Source: Paraflavitalea devenefica
Lineage (GTDB): Bacteria; Bacteroidota; Bacteroidia; Chitinophagales; Chitinophagaceae
Length of the DNA: 64,000 nt
NCBI RefSeq assembly: GCF_011759375.1
Contig: NZ_JAARML010000002.1
Coordinates: forward strand, 1,674,001-1,738,000
Direction: 5' to 3'
Below are positions 18,701 through 27,739 of this stretch, piece after piece; within the stretch, counting starts at the first letter, position 1, and each line of letters starts with the position of its first letter. The notes under the pieces are model-generated. The model was not told the origin of the DNA. It saw only the letters and a program-made list of their open reading frames with translations, and made no database searches. Position numbers and translations under genes: made by a program.

Positions 18701-21700
18701 AACTGCTATGTGTGCAGGTGAGCTGGACATGGCCTGGCGCTCCTTCCGGCAGCTTTACCTCGATATAAAACGCAGCCTGGTCAATAAACGGATCAAGGAG
18801 TATTGCAACAGTAGCCTTACCGCTGCCAAAATTGTGGCCACAGGCCACCAGCCGCATTTCAGTGATGCGGCCGAACTGCTGGCGCTGCAGCCGGCTATTA
18901 ATAAGCCCACTACCAAAGCAGAGGGAGAAGCTTTGCAGCAACAATATTATGAAGACAATTGCAAGGCGTATGCGCACCAGTGGCTGCAGGACCTGGCGCC
19001 CTGTACCTTGTATGATGAGGCCAGCCTGAACAACATCATCATCCCTGCCCTGATCAACATCTGTAAGGAAGGATCTGATCTGAAGCATCCTTATGGTTCC
19101 AGCTCGGTAAAACCATCAAGTACTGCTCCTGCTACACATCGCAGCTTTGAGGCCTATCTCGAATATTATAACAGCACACATGGCATCAGCAATAACCAGG
19201 ACTGTAATGCCTACCTCATCAAAGCGCCGCAGCCGTATGATCAGCAGGTGGTGCATGGCAATAAGCCCCTGTACACAAAGCCGGATACCTGTGAGTGCTC
19301 TACCATCAGCCGGTTGTATGGTCAATACAAGCCTAAGCAAACCTTGTATGGCAGCTTCTCCAATTACCTCAACCGTGTGTACCAGACGGATATTGCCGAT
19401 TCCACCCTCAATACGCTGCTGAGCCTTTGCGGCCATGCGGATTTCCCGGCGGCTGATTGTGATTTTATATCCAAGGCCATCTTCCTGCCACCGGTATTCC
19501 AGTGTAATACGGGGGATATTTGCGTAGACTGCTCAACATTTGCCACACTGCATGCGGAGTTCAAACAGAAATTCCCTTCAGTAAATCCTGCAATCTCCTA
19601 TTCAGTTACCACAGACTCTACCCAATACAAATGGAACCGGTTGTATGAGCAGTTCATGAACTACCGGCTGGGCTTTGTAAAAACAGCGGATGATTACCTG
19701 CAGTTTAAGGCACAATGTGATGGGGGGGTGAGTGCAGCCTGTGACAGCCTGCAGGATATTGTGGACAGCTTCCGGGTGAACAGGCAGCAGTATGGGGTGA
19801 GATTTGAGATATTGACAGAAGATAACGTATTCCATAGAGATCAATATGAGCTCATACAGAATGGTTCTTTTCAGTTGCCGGATACAGCGCGTAAGCCGGG
19901 CGGGAGCAGTAGTGTGAGACTATTTATGAAGGCAGGAAGTTTTTGTGGCAGCGGTGGGTATGCCAATGAAGTAAGATACCGCTACCTTGGCACAGGGGGA
20001 AGCTACTATGCGAACCTTGGCCATTTTGGATGCAACATCGCCCTGATCAAGACAACAAGTAGCTGGGGGCCTCCGGGCATTTACCTGCATGGTTTTACTG
20101 ATGAACCTTATAATATATACCAGGGATACATATTTGGCGGGAATGGCTTTAATGTAGTGCAGGTAAGTGCGGATACCAATGCATTGAACCCGCATATTAT
20201 TAAGGCGCAAATTACCCCCGCGCATTATCGTCTTTATTTTGATGGCAACCTGGTGATTGATATCCCCCGAGACTCCACCTTACCCATTCTGAACATTGGT
20301 CCGAGTGGTTTTGGGTCTGGCGGACGTTATATGTCTATTGACTGGTGGAAGATGTATGATGGTAACGAGCAATTGCGTTACTTTGAGGATTTTTCAGATC
20401 CGGATAACCTTTCTTTATTTGATCCGGCGGCTGTATGTCCCGCCGGCACAGTACCCGATTGCCAGTCATCTTTTGTAGGCTATTTCAACCAGCGTACCGG
20501 CAACAGCTATACCAGCAGCCAGATTGATTCCCTGTATACAGCTACCTGCGGCAAATTGCCGTATGCCTGTGCCAGCAATACTGCACCGGTTTATGATACC
20601 CTGATCAGTTGGCTGAACGATTATAAGAAGTATGGCGGTATTCCGCACCTGGATGCCAGCGGCGCTGATACTACACGCTGGCGACCGAATTTCAATGGTT
20701 ATAAATATGGATTGGGCGTGCCATTGGCTGAAATAATCAAGGACGGCGTGCTTTCTTTACCGGATTATTATACGGATACCCTGCCCGATGATACAAGATA
20801 CGATGACATTGATTTTGACTATTACGATACGCTGTGCATGGACCCCGCCGGGTTTGATATAGAATTTCGCGTGAAATTGCCGGATAGTCTGGTAATACCT
20901 AACTGGATTAAAGACAAGTTCTGGTTCTGGATTCTGGCAGATCTGCACCCTAGTGGAAGCATGCTGGGTACATTCAAGTATGAAGGTAATGGCGCGGCAA
21001 TCTGCACCCATCAGAACCACCCTGCAAAAGTATGCGCGGAAGAACCAGTGCCGATCCAGTCATTCAACGACTGGCGAATCGTGAAATTTGAATTCCGGGG
21101 AACGAGGTTCAGAATGTATATTGATAACAGCTTGATGGGTGAACGTACGTTGGATGCACCTTTTACCATTCTGGAGGTAATGGCTGTTAACCCCATGTCC
21201 CAAAAGGCCAAAATAGATTTCTACCGGATAAGGGACATCAACGGCCGTTTACTATACAACGAAGAATTCAATGATCCTTATAACCTGGCCATTCCCGACC
21301 GGTCGCTGAAATGCGGTGGTTGTGAAGTAGACTATGCGCGGTATTACTACAGGCGAACGGGCATTAACCTCACTTATAATGAGATCGCCGGTTTATATGC
21401 CCAGGCCGGTATCACGCTGGATGCCTGCGCCAAACCTGACCTCACCCTCTGCGGCCGCACCGAACCGGCCTTCCCGCCCACCTTGCTGGAAGCCATTGAC
21501 AATTGCAGCGATTCTACCTTCATTATTCAGAGCAAGGCGCAGGACCTGTACAGCCGTTATGCGGATTCGGTAAAAGGCCGGTTCGACAGCAGCTATCGCG
21601 CTAAATGTCTGCAAGCCTATAAATATGAGCGCTTCACCGTACGCCATACCGTGAGCGAATACCATTATACGCTGTATTACTACGACCAGGCCGGTAACCT

Positions 21701-24700
21701 GGTAAAGACCATACCGCCGGCAGGCGTTCAGCCCAACTATGATTCGCTGTGGCTGGACAGCGTGCAAACAGCCCGGCTGGCCGGTGGTACCAAATTGCCG
21801 GCACATGCCCTGCCTACCCAATACCGGTACAATACCCTGAACCAGGTGACTGCCCAGAAGAGTCCGGATGGTGGTAAAACGGACTTCTGGTACGACCGGC
21901 TGGGCCGCCTGGCTCTGAGCCGCAATGCCCGTCAGTTGGCGATGAGCAGTGCCAATAACCATTACTTCAGTTATACCAGGTACGATACGCTGGGACGTAT
22001 TACCGAGGTAGGGCAATTGAGGGACACGCTGAACCAGGCGATCACCGATACCTTTACCCGTAATGAAACGGCCCTGACCGGTTGGCATACCAGCTTGTTG
22101 AGGAACCGGGAGCAGGTAACCGCCACGATCTACGATATCCCCTATGATGGATTTACCGGCATTGACCCCACGTTGGTAACAGCCCAGCAAAACGTACGCA
22201 ACAGGGTGAGCTATGTAACCTATACAGATACACCGGGCGTGACCAGCGCTTACAATCATGGTAGCTTCTACAGTTATGATATCCATGGCAATGTGGATAC
22301 TTTGTTGCAGGACTATGGGCGTAAGGACAGCAGACCCAACATCATGAACAAAAATGAGAATCGTTGGAAAAAGCTGGTCTATGAATATGACCTCATCAGC
22401 GGCAAGGTGAATAAAGTCATGTACCAGCCGCGTTTCAGTGATCAGTGGACGCACCGGTATTACTATGATGCGGAGAACAGGCTGACGGAGGTAGAGACCA
22501 GCACGGATGGTTATACCTGGGAGAAGGAGGCTAAATATGAATACTACCTGCATGGCCCGCTGGCGCGTACTGTTATTGGTCAGCAGCAAGTACAAGGCAT
22601 TGACTTTGCTTATACGCTGCAAGGCTGGCTGAAGGGGATGAACAGTACCGGCGCTATGCACACGCATGATATAGGCGGTGATGGTAAGGCTGGTAGTTTG
22701 AACCAGTATGTAGCCCGTGATGCTTTGGGCTTTAACCTGAACTACTTTGGCGGGGATTACAAAGCCATCAATCCAACAGTAACTCCCTTCCCCGATCATA
22801 TCGCCCGGCTGAAAGTGCTGGCTGACAGCAACTACCGCCCGCTGTACAATGGCAACATCAGCAGCATGGCCAGCACCATCCGGCTGTTTTCCAATACGCC
22901 CTATTTCTACAACTACAAATATGATCAGCTCAACCGGTTGAAGGCGCAGGACGTGTTTACTGGCTTTAACCGGTCTACCAACAGCTATGCTGCGCTGGCA
23001 GCATCGACCTTGTTCCGTGAGCGGGTGTACTATGATGCCAATGGAAACATTACCAATTACCTGCGAAATGCGGCCAATGGCAATGTGATGGATAGCCTGA
23101 CGTATAAGTATTATGCGGCCAGCAACAAATTACGGCAGGTAAGGGATAGTATCGGCGCCGGCGCCTTTGGTACATCGGCGCTGAACCTTGATATAGACAA
23201 TCAGCCCGACACCAGCAACTATGTGTATGACGAGATCGGCAATATTATCCAGGATAAAGCGGAAGGCATCACCAGCATTAAGTGGAATGTGTATGGCAAG
23301 ATCACGGAGATCAACCGCACGGCCTCATCCTTCAACCCTTATACTAAGATTGTATACAGCTATGATGCGCAGGGCAACCGTATAGGCAAGACCACGAACC
23401 AGGGTACCGGGCGGCAGGACCATACCTGGTACGTGCGGGATGCACAGGGCAACCTGATGAGTACCTATACAGCCTGGACGGGTAGTATGGTGGCGCCCGA
23501 AAACCTGCAGAACCTGGCGCTGAACCAGACTGACCTGATGATCTATGGCAGCAGCCGGCTGGGCGTATACCCGATCGTGTCCAGTAATGTGGATAATGGC
23601 CCCTGGATCAATCCGTTTTACAATGGCAACACCTATGCCCGTGGCTGGCGGCAATATGAATTGTCGAACCACCTGGGCAATGTGCTCACCACCATCAGCG
23701 ACCGGAACTTTGGCGTATCTTCGGGCGGCTCTTTGACATTGCCTAATGGTGCTACGATCCCGGTAGTGGATTACTACGACCCCCACATGGTAGCCGCCAA
23801 TGACTACTATCCCTTTGGTATGCTGAGCCGCCTGGCTGTTTCCTCCAATAATGTGTATTACAAGTATGGCTTTAATGGTAAGGAAAATGATTACGAAGTA
23901 AAAGGATGGCAGAATCAGCAGGATTATGGCATGCGGATTTATGACCCGAGGGTGGGAAGGTTTTTGAGTGTGGATCCGTTGACCCAAGAATATCCTTGGT
24001 ATACTCCATACCAATATGCAGGTAATAAGCCAATTAAATTTATAGATTTAGATGGAGCTGAAGAGGGGGATAACTCAATTGAAAAATATTGGGAGAATCA
24101 ACCTAAAATTGATATGACTAAAGCTTCTTCAGCAACAAGTCATAATGCAGCAGGCATTCCAAGAAATGGTATTTGGATGGTTAAACAGCAAATTGCGCAA
24201 AAGCCAGAAATGTTTAGCGATGCAAATCTACAGAATGTTAAACTGGGACGTATGCCAATAGTAGATGAGCAATGGGTTAAACATAATCCTAATCATGCAG
24301 GATATATGAAGCAGGGGTTACTTCATCACCACATTGATGGACAAGAAAAAGCAGTATTAATTCCTTCTGGATTAAATCGTGAAAAGTTTAGTGATTTACA
24401 TGCGTACTTAAAAAATAAGGTAAAAGGCATGACTCGTGGTGGTAGTATTAAGGGGATGACAGGTGGCTTGATGAGTTTCTTAGGCTTTTTAGGAACTGCT
24501 TCAATGTTTAATACTAAAAATCCTGATGCTTGGATAAATGGTTTTAGCGGTGGGGAACAACCAGAAGATTATATTTACAAGATTAAAAAGGACTTTCAAA
24601 GTGGTGTTTATGTAGAGATTAATGGAGTTTCATTTGAATATGCTCCCGTTATGAAAAATGGTAAGCCGGTATTGGATAAAAATGGCAACCCAAAACAGTA

Positions 24701-24869
24701 CTTATCTAAGCGGATTGTTACGGGTACATTATACTCTGGGTACATTTATGACGAGGATACCAAAACTTATAGAGGAGTTGATAAAATTAGTACACGAATT
24801 GAAACATGGCAATATGATCAAAATGGTAATCGTGTTGTAAAGAGTTACGATCCTGATAAAATATTATAA
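15726..24869 (+). CDS. giant Rhs protein with polymorphic C-terminal toxin-like domain
   Basis: 3047 aa from ATG 15726 (signal peptide MRKFLSIRWFIATALLF... to PAQAG); an upstream GTG at 15702 is inside the heptad repeat and unlikely. The N-terminal 2000 residues are beta-rich with scattered Cys. From about residue 1985 come YD repeats (YYYDQAGNLVKTIPP, YDRLGRLALS, YDTLGRITEVGQ), and the RHS-associated core ends with YGFNGKEND ... YDPRVGRFLSVDP ... FIDLDG near residue 2775. The final 270 residues are unrelated to the core and are encoded by visibly AT-richer DNA. They contain LLHHHIDG-x4-VLIP near residue 2865, resembling the LHH/HNH (Endo VII-type) nuclease motif, then a hydrophobic Gly-rich stretch. 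Expected role: exported toxin delivered to competitors. The nuclease call is tentative. Confidence 0.85.
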   Translation: MRKFLSIRWFIATALLFLFWMPAQAGVDPPVIKVLDGSLGQLKQDSLIVVEDAKFFDVNNTNLIRPYLVQNVVSFEFNEGIPVYIQGAFSDTIELQVIYTKADNSTMTEYKTWVLDYNTTGAYKHRNTFVFTGGYRVQVKVMSVRSNVAWDSWKALKVVNQLQAFPQYKFSYTGNAVTQVSDSAWTAGADKDELPVWWQPSIGADEYDLEWAYIDSAALAAKRYGPDPNNPNPALIFDQNATRVSITGTAYRIPIIYDSKGHLFYRVRAVQQQSSGVRYEAMWTAFNTVGHGRFDFNGHERTLNWQATTTFAEEGKRKSVVQYYDGSLRGRQTVTKDNTTQRTIVAESFYDYQGRPVVQVLPAPTLNTLIGYTPNFNRGFNHPEYDKSLFDTLPSPDLYCTLQAAPMDSASGASQYYSGSSAFKDSGVHKYVPRAEGFPFTEVEYTQDNTGRISRQGGVGKDFRLGSGHETRYIYATPDQGELDALFGTEVGDKSHYFKNLVRDANGQYSISYVDMHGRTIATALAGTPDTASKLERLAANNPATRTEVLADPYSAVIKDLVMEHKKSLAVTTAGNHDFNYVLNPLLLKEEGCNMDSVCYDCLYDLRITITDDCNNQKLGGAPFDTLISNFSLEAIDTVCSNGQGFSVSFTKWLSEGNYEITKQLSVSRYGMEYYRDSIFMAANTCKTLDSFIVEQRAIVQAQQSCKPSCQACTDSLGSWSQYWQRFRQANGIDDVDAAVYENMALQSYAEAKQACDELCNKLSDLTGIRKTMLMDMTPSSGQYANIDNEQDRYSIFFSHIDSSDDNRIKDTFPVYSLVSGYLDADGNPDLVFDESAGKLVPPQDLSPEVFAQRFKPSWAEALLHRHPEYCKLQRYEQWQASHEWDRLFEGTDTYAEAKAKGYLNPLGETGTIETLFGPDGGDPLSDTTWFKSKLMDSLLHFRTVAGKRLSLWGLASITVMCPEGSSAGCYTPYLNTGSFPNDQPNSNAFNTTAMCAGELDMAWRSFRQLYLDIKRSLVNKRIKEYCNSSLTAAKIVATGHQPHFSDAAELLALQPAINKPTTKAEGEALQQQYYEDNCKAYAHQWLQDLAPCTLYDEASLNNIIIPALINICKEGSDLKHPYGSSSVKPSSTAPATHRSFEAYLEYYNSTHGISNNQDCNAYLIKAPQPYDQQVVHGNKPLYTKPDTCECSTISRLYGQYKPKQTLYGSFSNYLNRVYQTDIADSTLNTLLSLCGHADFPAADCDFISKAIFLPPVFQCNTGDICVDCSTFATLHAEFKQKFPSVNPAISYSVTTDSTQYKWNRLYEQFMNYRLGFVKTADDYLQFKAQCDGGVSAACDSLQDIVDSFRVNRQQYGVRFEILTEDNVFHRDQYELIQNGSFQLPDTARKPGGSSSVRLFMKAGSFCGSGGYANEVRYRYLGTGGSYYANLGHFGCNIALIKTTSSWGPPGIYLHGFTDEPYNIYQGYIFGGNGFNVVQVSADTNALNPHIIKAQITPAHYRLYFDGNLVIDIPRDSTLPILNIGPSGFGSGGRYMSIDWWKMYDGNEQLRYFEDFSDPDNLSLFDPAAVCPAGTVPDCQSSFVGYFNQRTGNSYTSSQIDSLYTATCGKLPYACASNTAPVYDTLISWLNDYKKYGGIPHLDASGADTTRWRPNFNGYKYGLGVPLAEIIKDGVLSLPDYYTDTLPDDTRYDDIDFDYYDTLCMDPAGFDIEFRVKLPDSLVIPNWIKDKFWFWILADLHPSGSMLGTFKYEGNGAAICTHQNHPAKVCAEEPVPIQSFNDWRIVKFEFRGTRFRMYIDNSLMGERTLDAPFTILEVMAVNPMSQKAKIDFYRIRDINGRLLYNEEFNDPYNLAIPDRSLKCGGCEVDYARYYYRRTGINLTYNEIAGLYAQAGITLDACAKPDLTLCGRTEPAFPPTLLEAIDNCSDSTFIIQSKAQDLYSRYADSVKGRFDSSYRAKCLQAYKYERFTVRHTVSEYHYTLYYYDQAGNLVKTIPPAGVQPNYDSLWLDSVQTARLAGGTKLPAHALPTQYRYNTLNQVTAQKSPDGGKTDFWYDRLGRLALSRNARQLAMSSANNHYFSYTRYDTLGRITEVGQLRDTLNQAITDTFTRNETALTGWHTSLLRNREQVTATIYDIPYDGFTGIDPTLVTAQQNVRNRVSYVTYTDTPGVTSAYNHGSFYSYDIHGNVDTLLQDYGRKDSRPNIMNKNENRWKKLVYEYDLISGKVNKVMYQPRFSDQWTHRYYYDAENRLTEVETSTDGYTWEKEAKYEYYLHGPLARTVIGQQQVQGIDFAYTLQGWLKGMNSTGAMHTHDIGGDGKAGSLNQYVARDALGFNLNYFGGDYKAINPTVTPFPDHIARLKVLADSNYRPLYNGNISSMASTIRLFSNTPYFYNYKYDQLNRLKAQDVFTGFNRSTNSYAALAASTLFRERVYYDANGNITNYLRNAANGNVMDSLTYKYYAASNKLRQVRDSIGAGAFGTSALNLDIDNQPDTSNYVYDEIGNIIQDKAEGITSIKWNVYGKITEINRTASSFNPYTKIVYSYDAQGNRIGKTTNQGTGRQDHTWYVRDAQGNLMSTYTAWTGSMVAPENLQNLALNQTDLMIYGSSRLGVYPIVSSNVDNGPWINPFYNGNTYARGWRQYELSNHLGNVLTTISDRNFGVSSGGSLTLPNGATIPVVDYYDPHMVAANDYYPFGMLSRLAVSSNNVYYKYGFNGKENDYEVKGWQNQQDYGMRIYDPRVGRFLSVDPLTQEYPWYTPYQYAGNKPIKFIDLDGAEEGDNSIEKYWENQPKIDMTKASSATSHNAAGIPRNGIWMVKQQIAQKPEMFSDANLQNVKLGRMPIVDEQWVKHNPNHAGYMKQGLLHHHIDGQEKAVLIPSGLNREKFSDLHAYLKNKVKGMTRGGSIKGMTGGLMSFLGFLGTASMFNTKNPDAWINGFSGGEQPEDYIYKIKKDFQSGVYVEINGVSFEYAPVMKNGKPVLDKNGNPKQYLSKRIVTGTLYSGYIYDEDTKTYRGVDKISTRIETWQYDQNGNRVVKSYDPDKIL

Positions 24870-24872
24870 AGT

Positions 24873-25415
24873 ATGAAAAAAGATGAGTTTGTAATTGAAT
24901 TAAAGAAATATAATCTCTCAAGAGGTGATCTTGAAAAACTTCATATTTCAGAAGAATTAATTGATAAGGAAATAAGAAACCATGTATGTGTTCTTAGGAA
25001 GCAACCTTTAATTAATCTGTTTGTAAATAGCGAAGTAGTAAGTCTGTTAAATTATTATGACTGTACAAATGTTGTGATAGGGGTTCTTACTTTCTCTGGC
25101 GAAATTGATGAAACAGATGATTATTATTTAATAGGCCAAGTAGAGGCTGATCTATTAGCAATTAATAAAATTACTCTTGAGGTTCAGGTCTTAGACTACT
25201 TAGATTTAAATCATGTTATATTTAATTGTGCAGTCAATGGAGAGTCTTTTCTGGACGCAATTTTGATTTGTGCTGAATATTTCTCACATGTGCTTAAAAG
25301 CGATGACTTGACTGTAGATAAGTTATTTACATTTAATTATGTACAACAGAGCGCTGAAAAGGCTGGTGGAGATAAATATATTGAGTTTTATAAACTGCTC
25401 TTAGTGTATTGGTAG
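24873..25415 (+). CDS. putative immunity protein for the Rhs tip
   Basis: 180 aa, starting 3 bp after the Rhs stop codon and sharing its AT-rich composition. No signal peptide, so cytoplasmic. The sequence is acidic with alternating strands and helices (DDYYLIGQVEADLLAINKITLEVQVLDYL ... FLDAILICAEYFSHVL), a general pattern seen in SUKH-type immunity proteins, but I cannot assign a family firmly. Position immediately after a polymorphic toxin tip is the main evidence. By analogy with other Rhs systems it should bind and neutralise the adjacent C-terminal domain. Confidence 0.65.
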   Translation: MKKDEFVIELKKYNLSRGDLEKLHISEELIDKEIRNHVCVLRKQPLINLFVNSEVVSLLNYYDCTNVVIGVLTFSGEIDETDDYYLIGQVEADLLAINKITLEVQVLDYLDLNHVIFNCAVNGESFLDAILICAEYFSHVLKSDDLTVDKLFTFNYVQQSAEKAGGDKYIEFYKLLLVYW

Positions 25416-25500
25416 GGATGGTCGGTAGTGTACCGATTTGCACCTGTGTAAAAATGAAATATGTAAAGGAGTTGACGTTCAGTCAACTCCTTTACTTTTA
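25413..25500 (+). repeat. conserved 3' flank of Rhs tip/immunity cassette, copy 1
   Basis: Begins at the immunity gene stop codon and aligns along its length with 32035-32121, which follows the other immunity gene. Shared elements are TAGGG at the stop, TGTACCGATT, TAAAAAT-x-AAATATGTAAA and a terminator-like hairpin. Confidence 0.75.
25463..25499 (+). terminator. terminator after Rhs immunity gene 1
   Basis: Perfect 14-bp stem GTAAAGGAGTTGAC / GTCAACTCCTTTAC with a 5-nt loop, followed by TTTTA. It closes the Rhs operon. Confidence 0.85.
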
Positions 25501-25669
25501 TGCATCAAACTGATATGGTATGAACACCTGTGCAACCTCTACAACCTTTTGATAATAAAGCGTCCGGATATCCGGATGGGGATAGAAAGCGGCTTAGGAG
25601 CCATTGATTTTAAAAGAGCAGCGGGGAAAAAGGGTGGGCCGGTACTTTTAAATGAGCAAGCGCTGAAGT

Positions 25670-25717
25670 AAGCAGGTTAACCCAGCAGGGGTACAACTTT
25701 CTCTTACCTGCTTTTTT
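25670..25717 (+). terminator. possible weak terminator facing the integrase
   Basis: AAGCAGGT and ACCTGCTT can pair across a 28-nt loop and are followed by a T run. It would stop + strand transcripts before the minus-strand integrase gene. The long loop makes this uncertain. Confidence 0.35.
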
Positions 25718-27008
25718 AAAAGGAATAACTACAGCAGGATGTTCTTTTATTATGGGCCATACGGTTGGCTTTTGCGGCATAGATCTGTTGGCGGTACGTC
25801 TCTTTATCATACCGCTTACCATTGAGCACTTCCAGTGGCGTTAATCCATTCAGGACTGCCTGCGGCCGGTTGTTGTAATCCTCAATGGCCTGTGCTATAA
25901 ATTTCTGCAGGGCGGCAAAGTCAGGGATGGACCGGTGATAAAGAAAGCGGTACTTGAGTTGCTTGTTGGCCGCTTCGATCATGGAGTTGGAAAACTCAAT
26001 ATCCTGCTGGGCAATGAGGTGTTCAATGAAGGGAGGTTCATGGGTGGATGTGAGGAAATGAACAGCCCCCTGGTTTTCTGAACCATCATCTGTGATAAGC
26101 TGGCAGGATGCCATGCCGGCAGGTTGCAGGTATTGCTCTTTTACAGCGGCCAGGTTCTCAAAAACATATTGCGCCTTACAGGACTGAGCCACCCGGTGGC
26201 CAAGAATAGCGCGTGAGTAATTGTCCTGCACGAGGTAAATGTAATTCTTTGCATTGTCCAATGTTCTGTATATGGTAGCATCGGCATGAATGATCTGTAA
26301 GGGCGCCGCCGCCCTGATGCCGGTATGATGGTTTTTACGGCGGTGAGGTACCTGGACCCTTTGCAGTTTGAGCAGGCTGACGTATTTGTAAAAAGTGCTG
26401 ATGGTGAAGGCGGCGGCTTTATCCCGGATGAGCTGGTGATATACGGAGGATAAGGGCCAGTGCAGCCAGCAGGCATCGGTACAATAAGATTTGATAATGG
26501 CTACTTCTTTAGATAAAAGTTGTGCCGGATGTTTGAGACGGCAAAGGTTGAGTAAGGATTGCCTGCATGCCTGACGCTTTAATTGCAGGTAGGCCGGGTA
26601 GGGGAGCTGTAGGTATTTTAAGATAACCTGTAGCGGCAACACTTTCTTGTTCTTGTTGATATTGCCTAAAACTACCCCGCCTGCATTGCCTATATGTTCT
26701 TTTATTCTTGTAGAATATTTCTTCAGGAAGCGGGTCAGTGCAATCACCCGAAGCAAAGCTTTATTGATCTGTAAGAGTTTTTCATTGGTGAATACCTGTT
26801 GCATAATGGTAAATGAGGACTGATGCTGCAAATACCAGTCGTACCCGAAAAGTAGTTGGGTGTTCTTTTGCTTCCAGTCGTGACGGGTGGATTTAGGGAT
26901 ACGCAGCAGCAGATGATCCGGCAGGATATTGAGGTGAAAGGCTAATAGGAAATAAGGATGGTAGGAATACTTTGGCCTGAAGGCAAGGAGGTCGGTAGAA
27001 GTAGTCAT
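25716..27008 (-). CDS. rve-type integrase/transposase (DDE)
   Basis: 430 aa. The N-terminal half (about 1-225) is helical and basic, probably DNA-binding. The C-terminal half is an rve (retroviral integrase) core: HADATIYRTLD (first Asp), YLVQDNYSRAILGHRV, ITDDGSENQG (second Asp) and FSNSMIEAANKQLKYRFL (Glu), ending with the typical YNNRPQAVLNGLTPLEVLNG tail. It belongs to the IS3/IS481-like DDE transposases in the broad sense. The partner gene at 27354-27046 is 37 bp upstream on the same strand. I could not find terminal inverted repeats, so whether this is an IS or a domesticated integrase pair is open. Confidence 0.85.
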   Translation of the reverse strand: MTTSTDLLAFRPKYSYHPYFLLAFHLNILPDHLLLRIPKSTRHDWKQKNTQLLFGYDWYLQHQSSFTIMQQVFTNEKLLQINKALLRVIALTRFLKKYSTRIKEHIGNAGGVVLGNINKNKKVLPLQVILKYLQLPYPAYLQLKRQACRQSLLNLCRLKHPAQLLSKEVAIIKSYCTDACWLHWPLSSVYHQLIRDKAAAFTISTFYKYVSLLKLQRVQVPHRRKNHHTGIRAAAPLQIIHADATIYRTLDNAKNYIYLVQDNYSRAILGHRVAQSCKAQYVFENLAAVKEQYLQPAGMASCQLITDDGSENQGAVHFLTSTHEPPFIEHLIAQQDIEFSNSMIEAANKQLKYRFLYHRSIPDFAALQKFIAQAIEDYNNRPQAVLNGLTPLEVLNGKRYDKETYRQQIYAAKANRMAHNKRTSCCSYSF

Positions 27009-27045
27009 TTAAATAATGCCAGGAATTGAACCAGCGTATGAAAAG

Positions 27046-27354
27046 TTAAACAGTCCGTTTTAATGGGTCATGCTGCTGAAAATAAACAATTCTATTAATA
27101 GCTTCCAGGAAGGCCTGATCATCGTTTTTCAGGTCTGGTGCGAGCTGGTTTTTACCTTCCTGCCTGTATAAGATCATGAATACCTGGAATCCCTTTGTTT
27201 GCTGTGGGTTTAGTCTGCCATAAAGATAAACAGCCAGAATCCGGGGATCAGAAGAAAGTTGAGGCGGCTGTGTGTTGATAAAGAAACGGGCAAAGCTTTT
27301 CAGGGCGGGGTCTTCCTGGTTAGCATTTTGTTTTACAAAGGTAAGGAAGCGCAT
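27046..27354 (-). CDS. small hypothetical protein paired with the integrase
   Basis: 102 aa, helical (MRFLTFVKQNANQEDPALKSFARFF ... SDPRILAVYLYGRLNPQQTKGFQVFMILYRQE), with no domain I recognise. It lies 37 bp upstream of the integrase in the same orientation and is probably co-expressed, perhaps as an accessory DNA-binding or regulatory subunit of the element. That role is inferred from gene order only. Confidence 0.55.
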   Translation of the reverse strand: MRFLTFVKQNANQEDPALKSFARFFINTQPPQLSSDPRILAVYLYGRLNPQQTKGFQVFMILYRQEGKNQLAPDLKNDDQAFLEAINRIVYFQQHDPLKRTV

Positions 27355-27412
27355 TACTTGTACTTTTTTGCGAAAATAAGGAAAGCGGTATTGACCGGAA
27401 AAGCTTAAAGGC

Positions 27413-27739
27413 CTATTTTATGTTCTTTAACCGGTCTATTAATTCGTTATCTGTAATATTGCCCATTTTGGCTTTATCATAAATAGCCAGCAGAAATATG
27501 TTTTCTTTGGTTACTTGTACATAAGTAATGATGCGAGCCCCGCCGGATTTTCCCCTTCCTTTGCCGGCAATAGCCATACGTATTTTGTAGCAATTATGTC
27601 CAAGTGGTACGCCCAGTTGCGGATGTTGAAGAAGTTGCTGGGCAAGTGCCGCCATATCTTTTTTAACAGCCGGATATTTTTTGACCAATTGTTTAAGCTC
27701 CCGTTCAAATGGCGGAGTTGGAATAATTTTAAAGCTCAT
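27413..27739 (-). CDS. RelE/ParE-family toxin
   Basis: 108 aa. Residues 1-105 follow the RelE/ParE toxin pattern: FERELKQLVKKYPAVKKD near the start, the LGHNCYKIRMAIAGKGRGKSGGARI core and YVQVTKENIFLLAIYDKAKMGN at the end. Such toxins usually cleave mRNA on the ribosome or inhibit gyrase. The start codon overlaps the end of the antitoxin gene by 11 bp, the classic antitoxin-first type II arrangement. The pair lies between the integrase and the orphan Rhs module. A second copy of this locus near 32900 retains only the first five toxin codons. Confidence 0.85.
   Translation of the reverse strand: MSFKIIPTPPFERELKQLVKKYPAVKKDMAALAQQLLQHPQLGVPLGHNCYKIRMAIAGKGRGKSGGARIITYVQVTKENIFLLAIYDKAKMGNITDNELIDRLKNIK

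Noticed and set aside
21393..22799. Minus-strand open frame of 468 codons inside the rhs gene
   Set aside because: It is the antisense of the RHS core, with no domain, and the same kind of frame occurs opposite the orphan copy (28604-29602). A by-product of the codon composition of the YD repeats.
25438..25671. 77-codon frame after the first Rhs immunity gene
   Set aside because: It runs through the terminator hairpin and the conserved 3' flank, with no domain. Probably non-coding, although the last 30 codons could be a fragment of an unknown gene.
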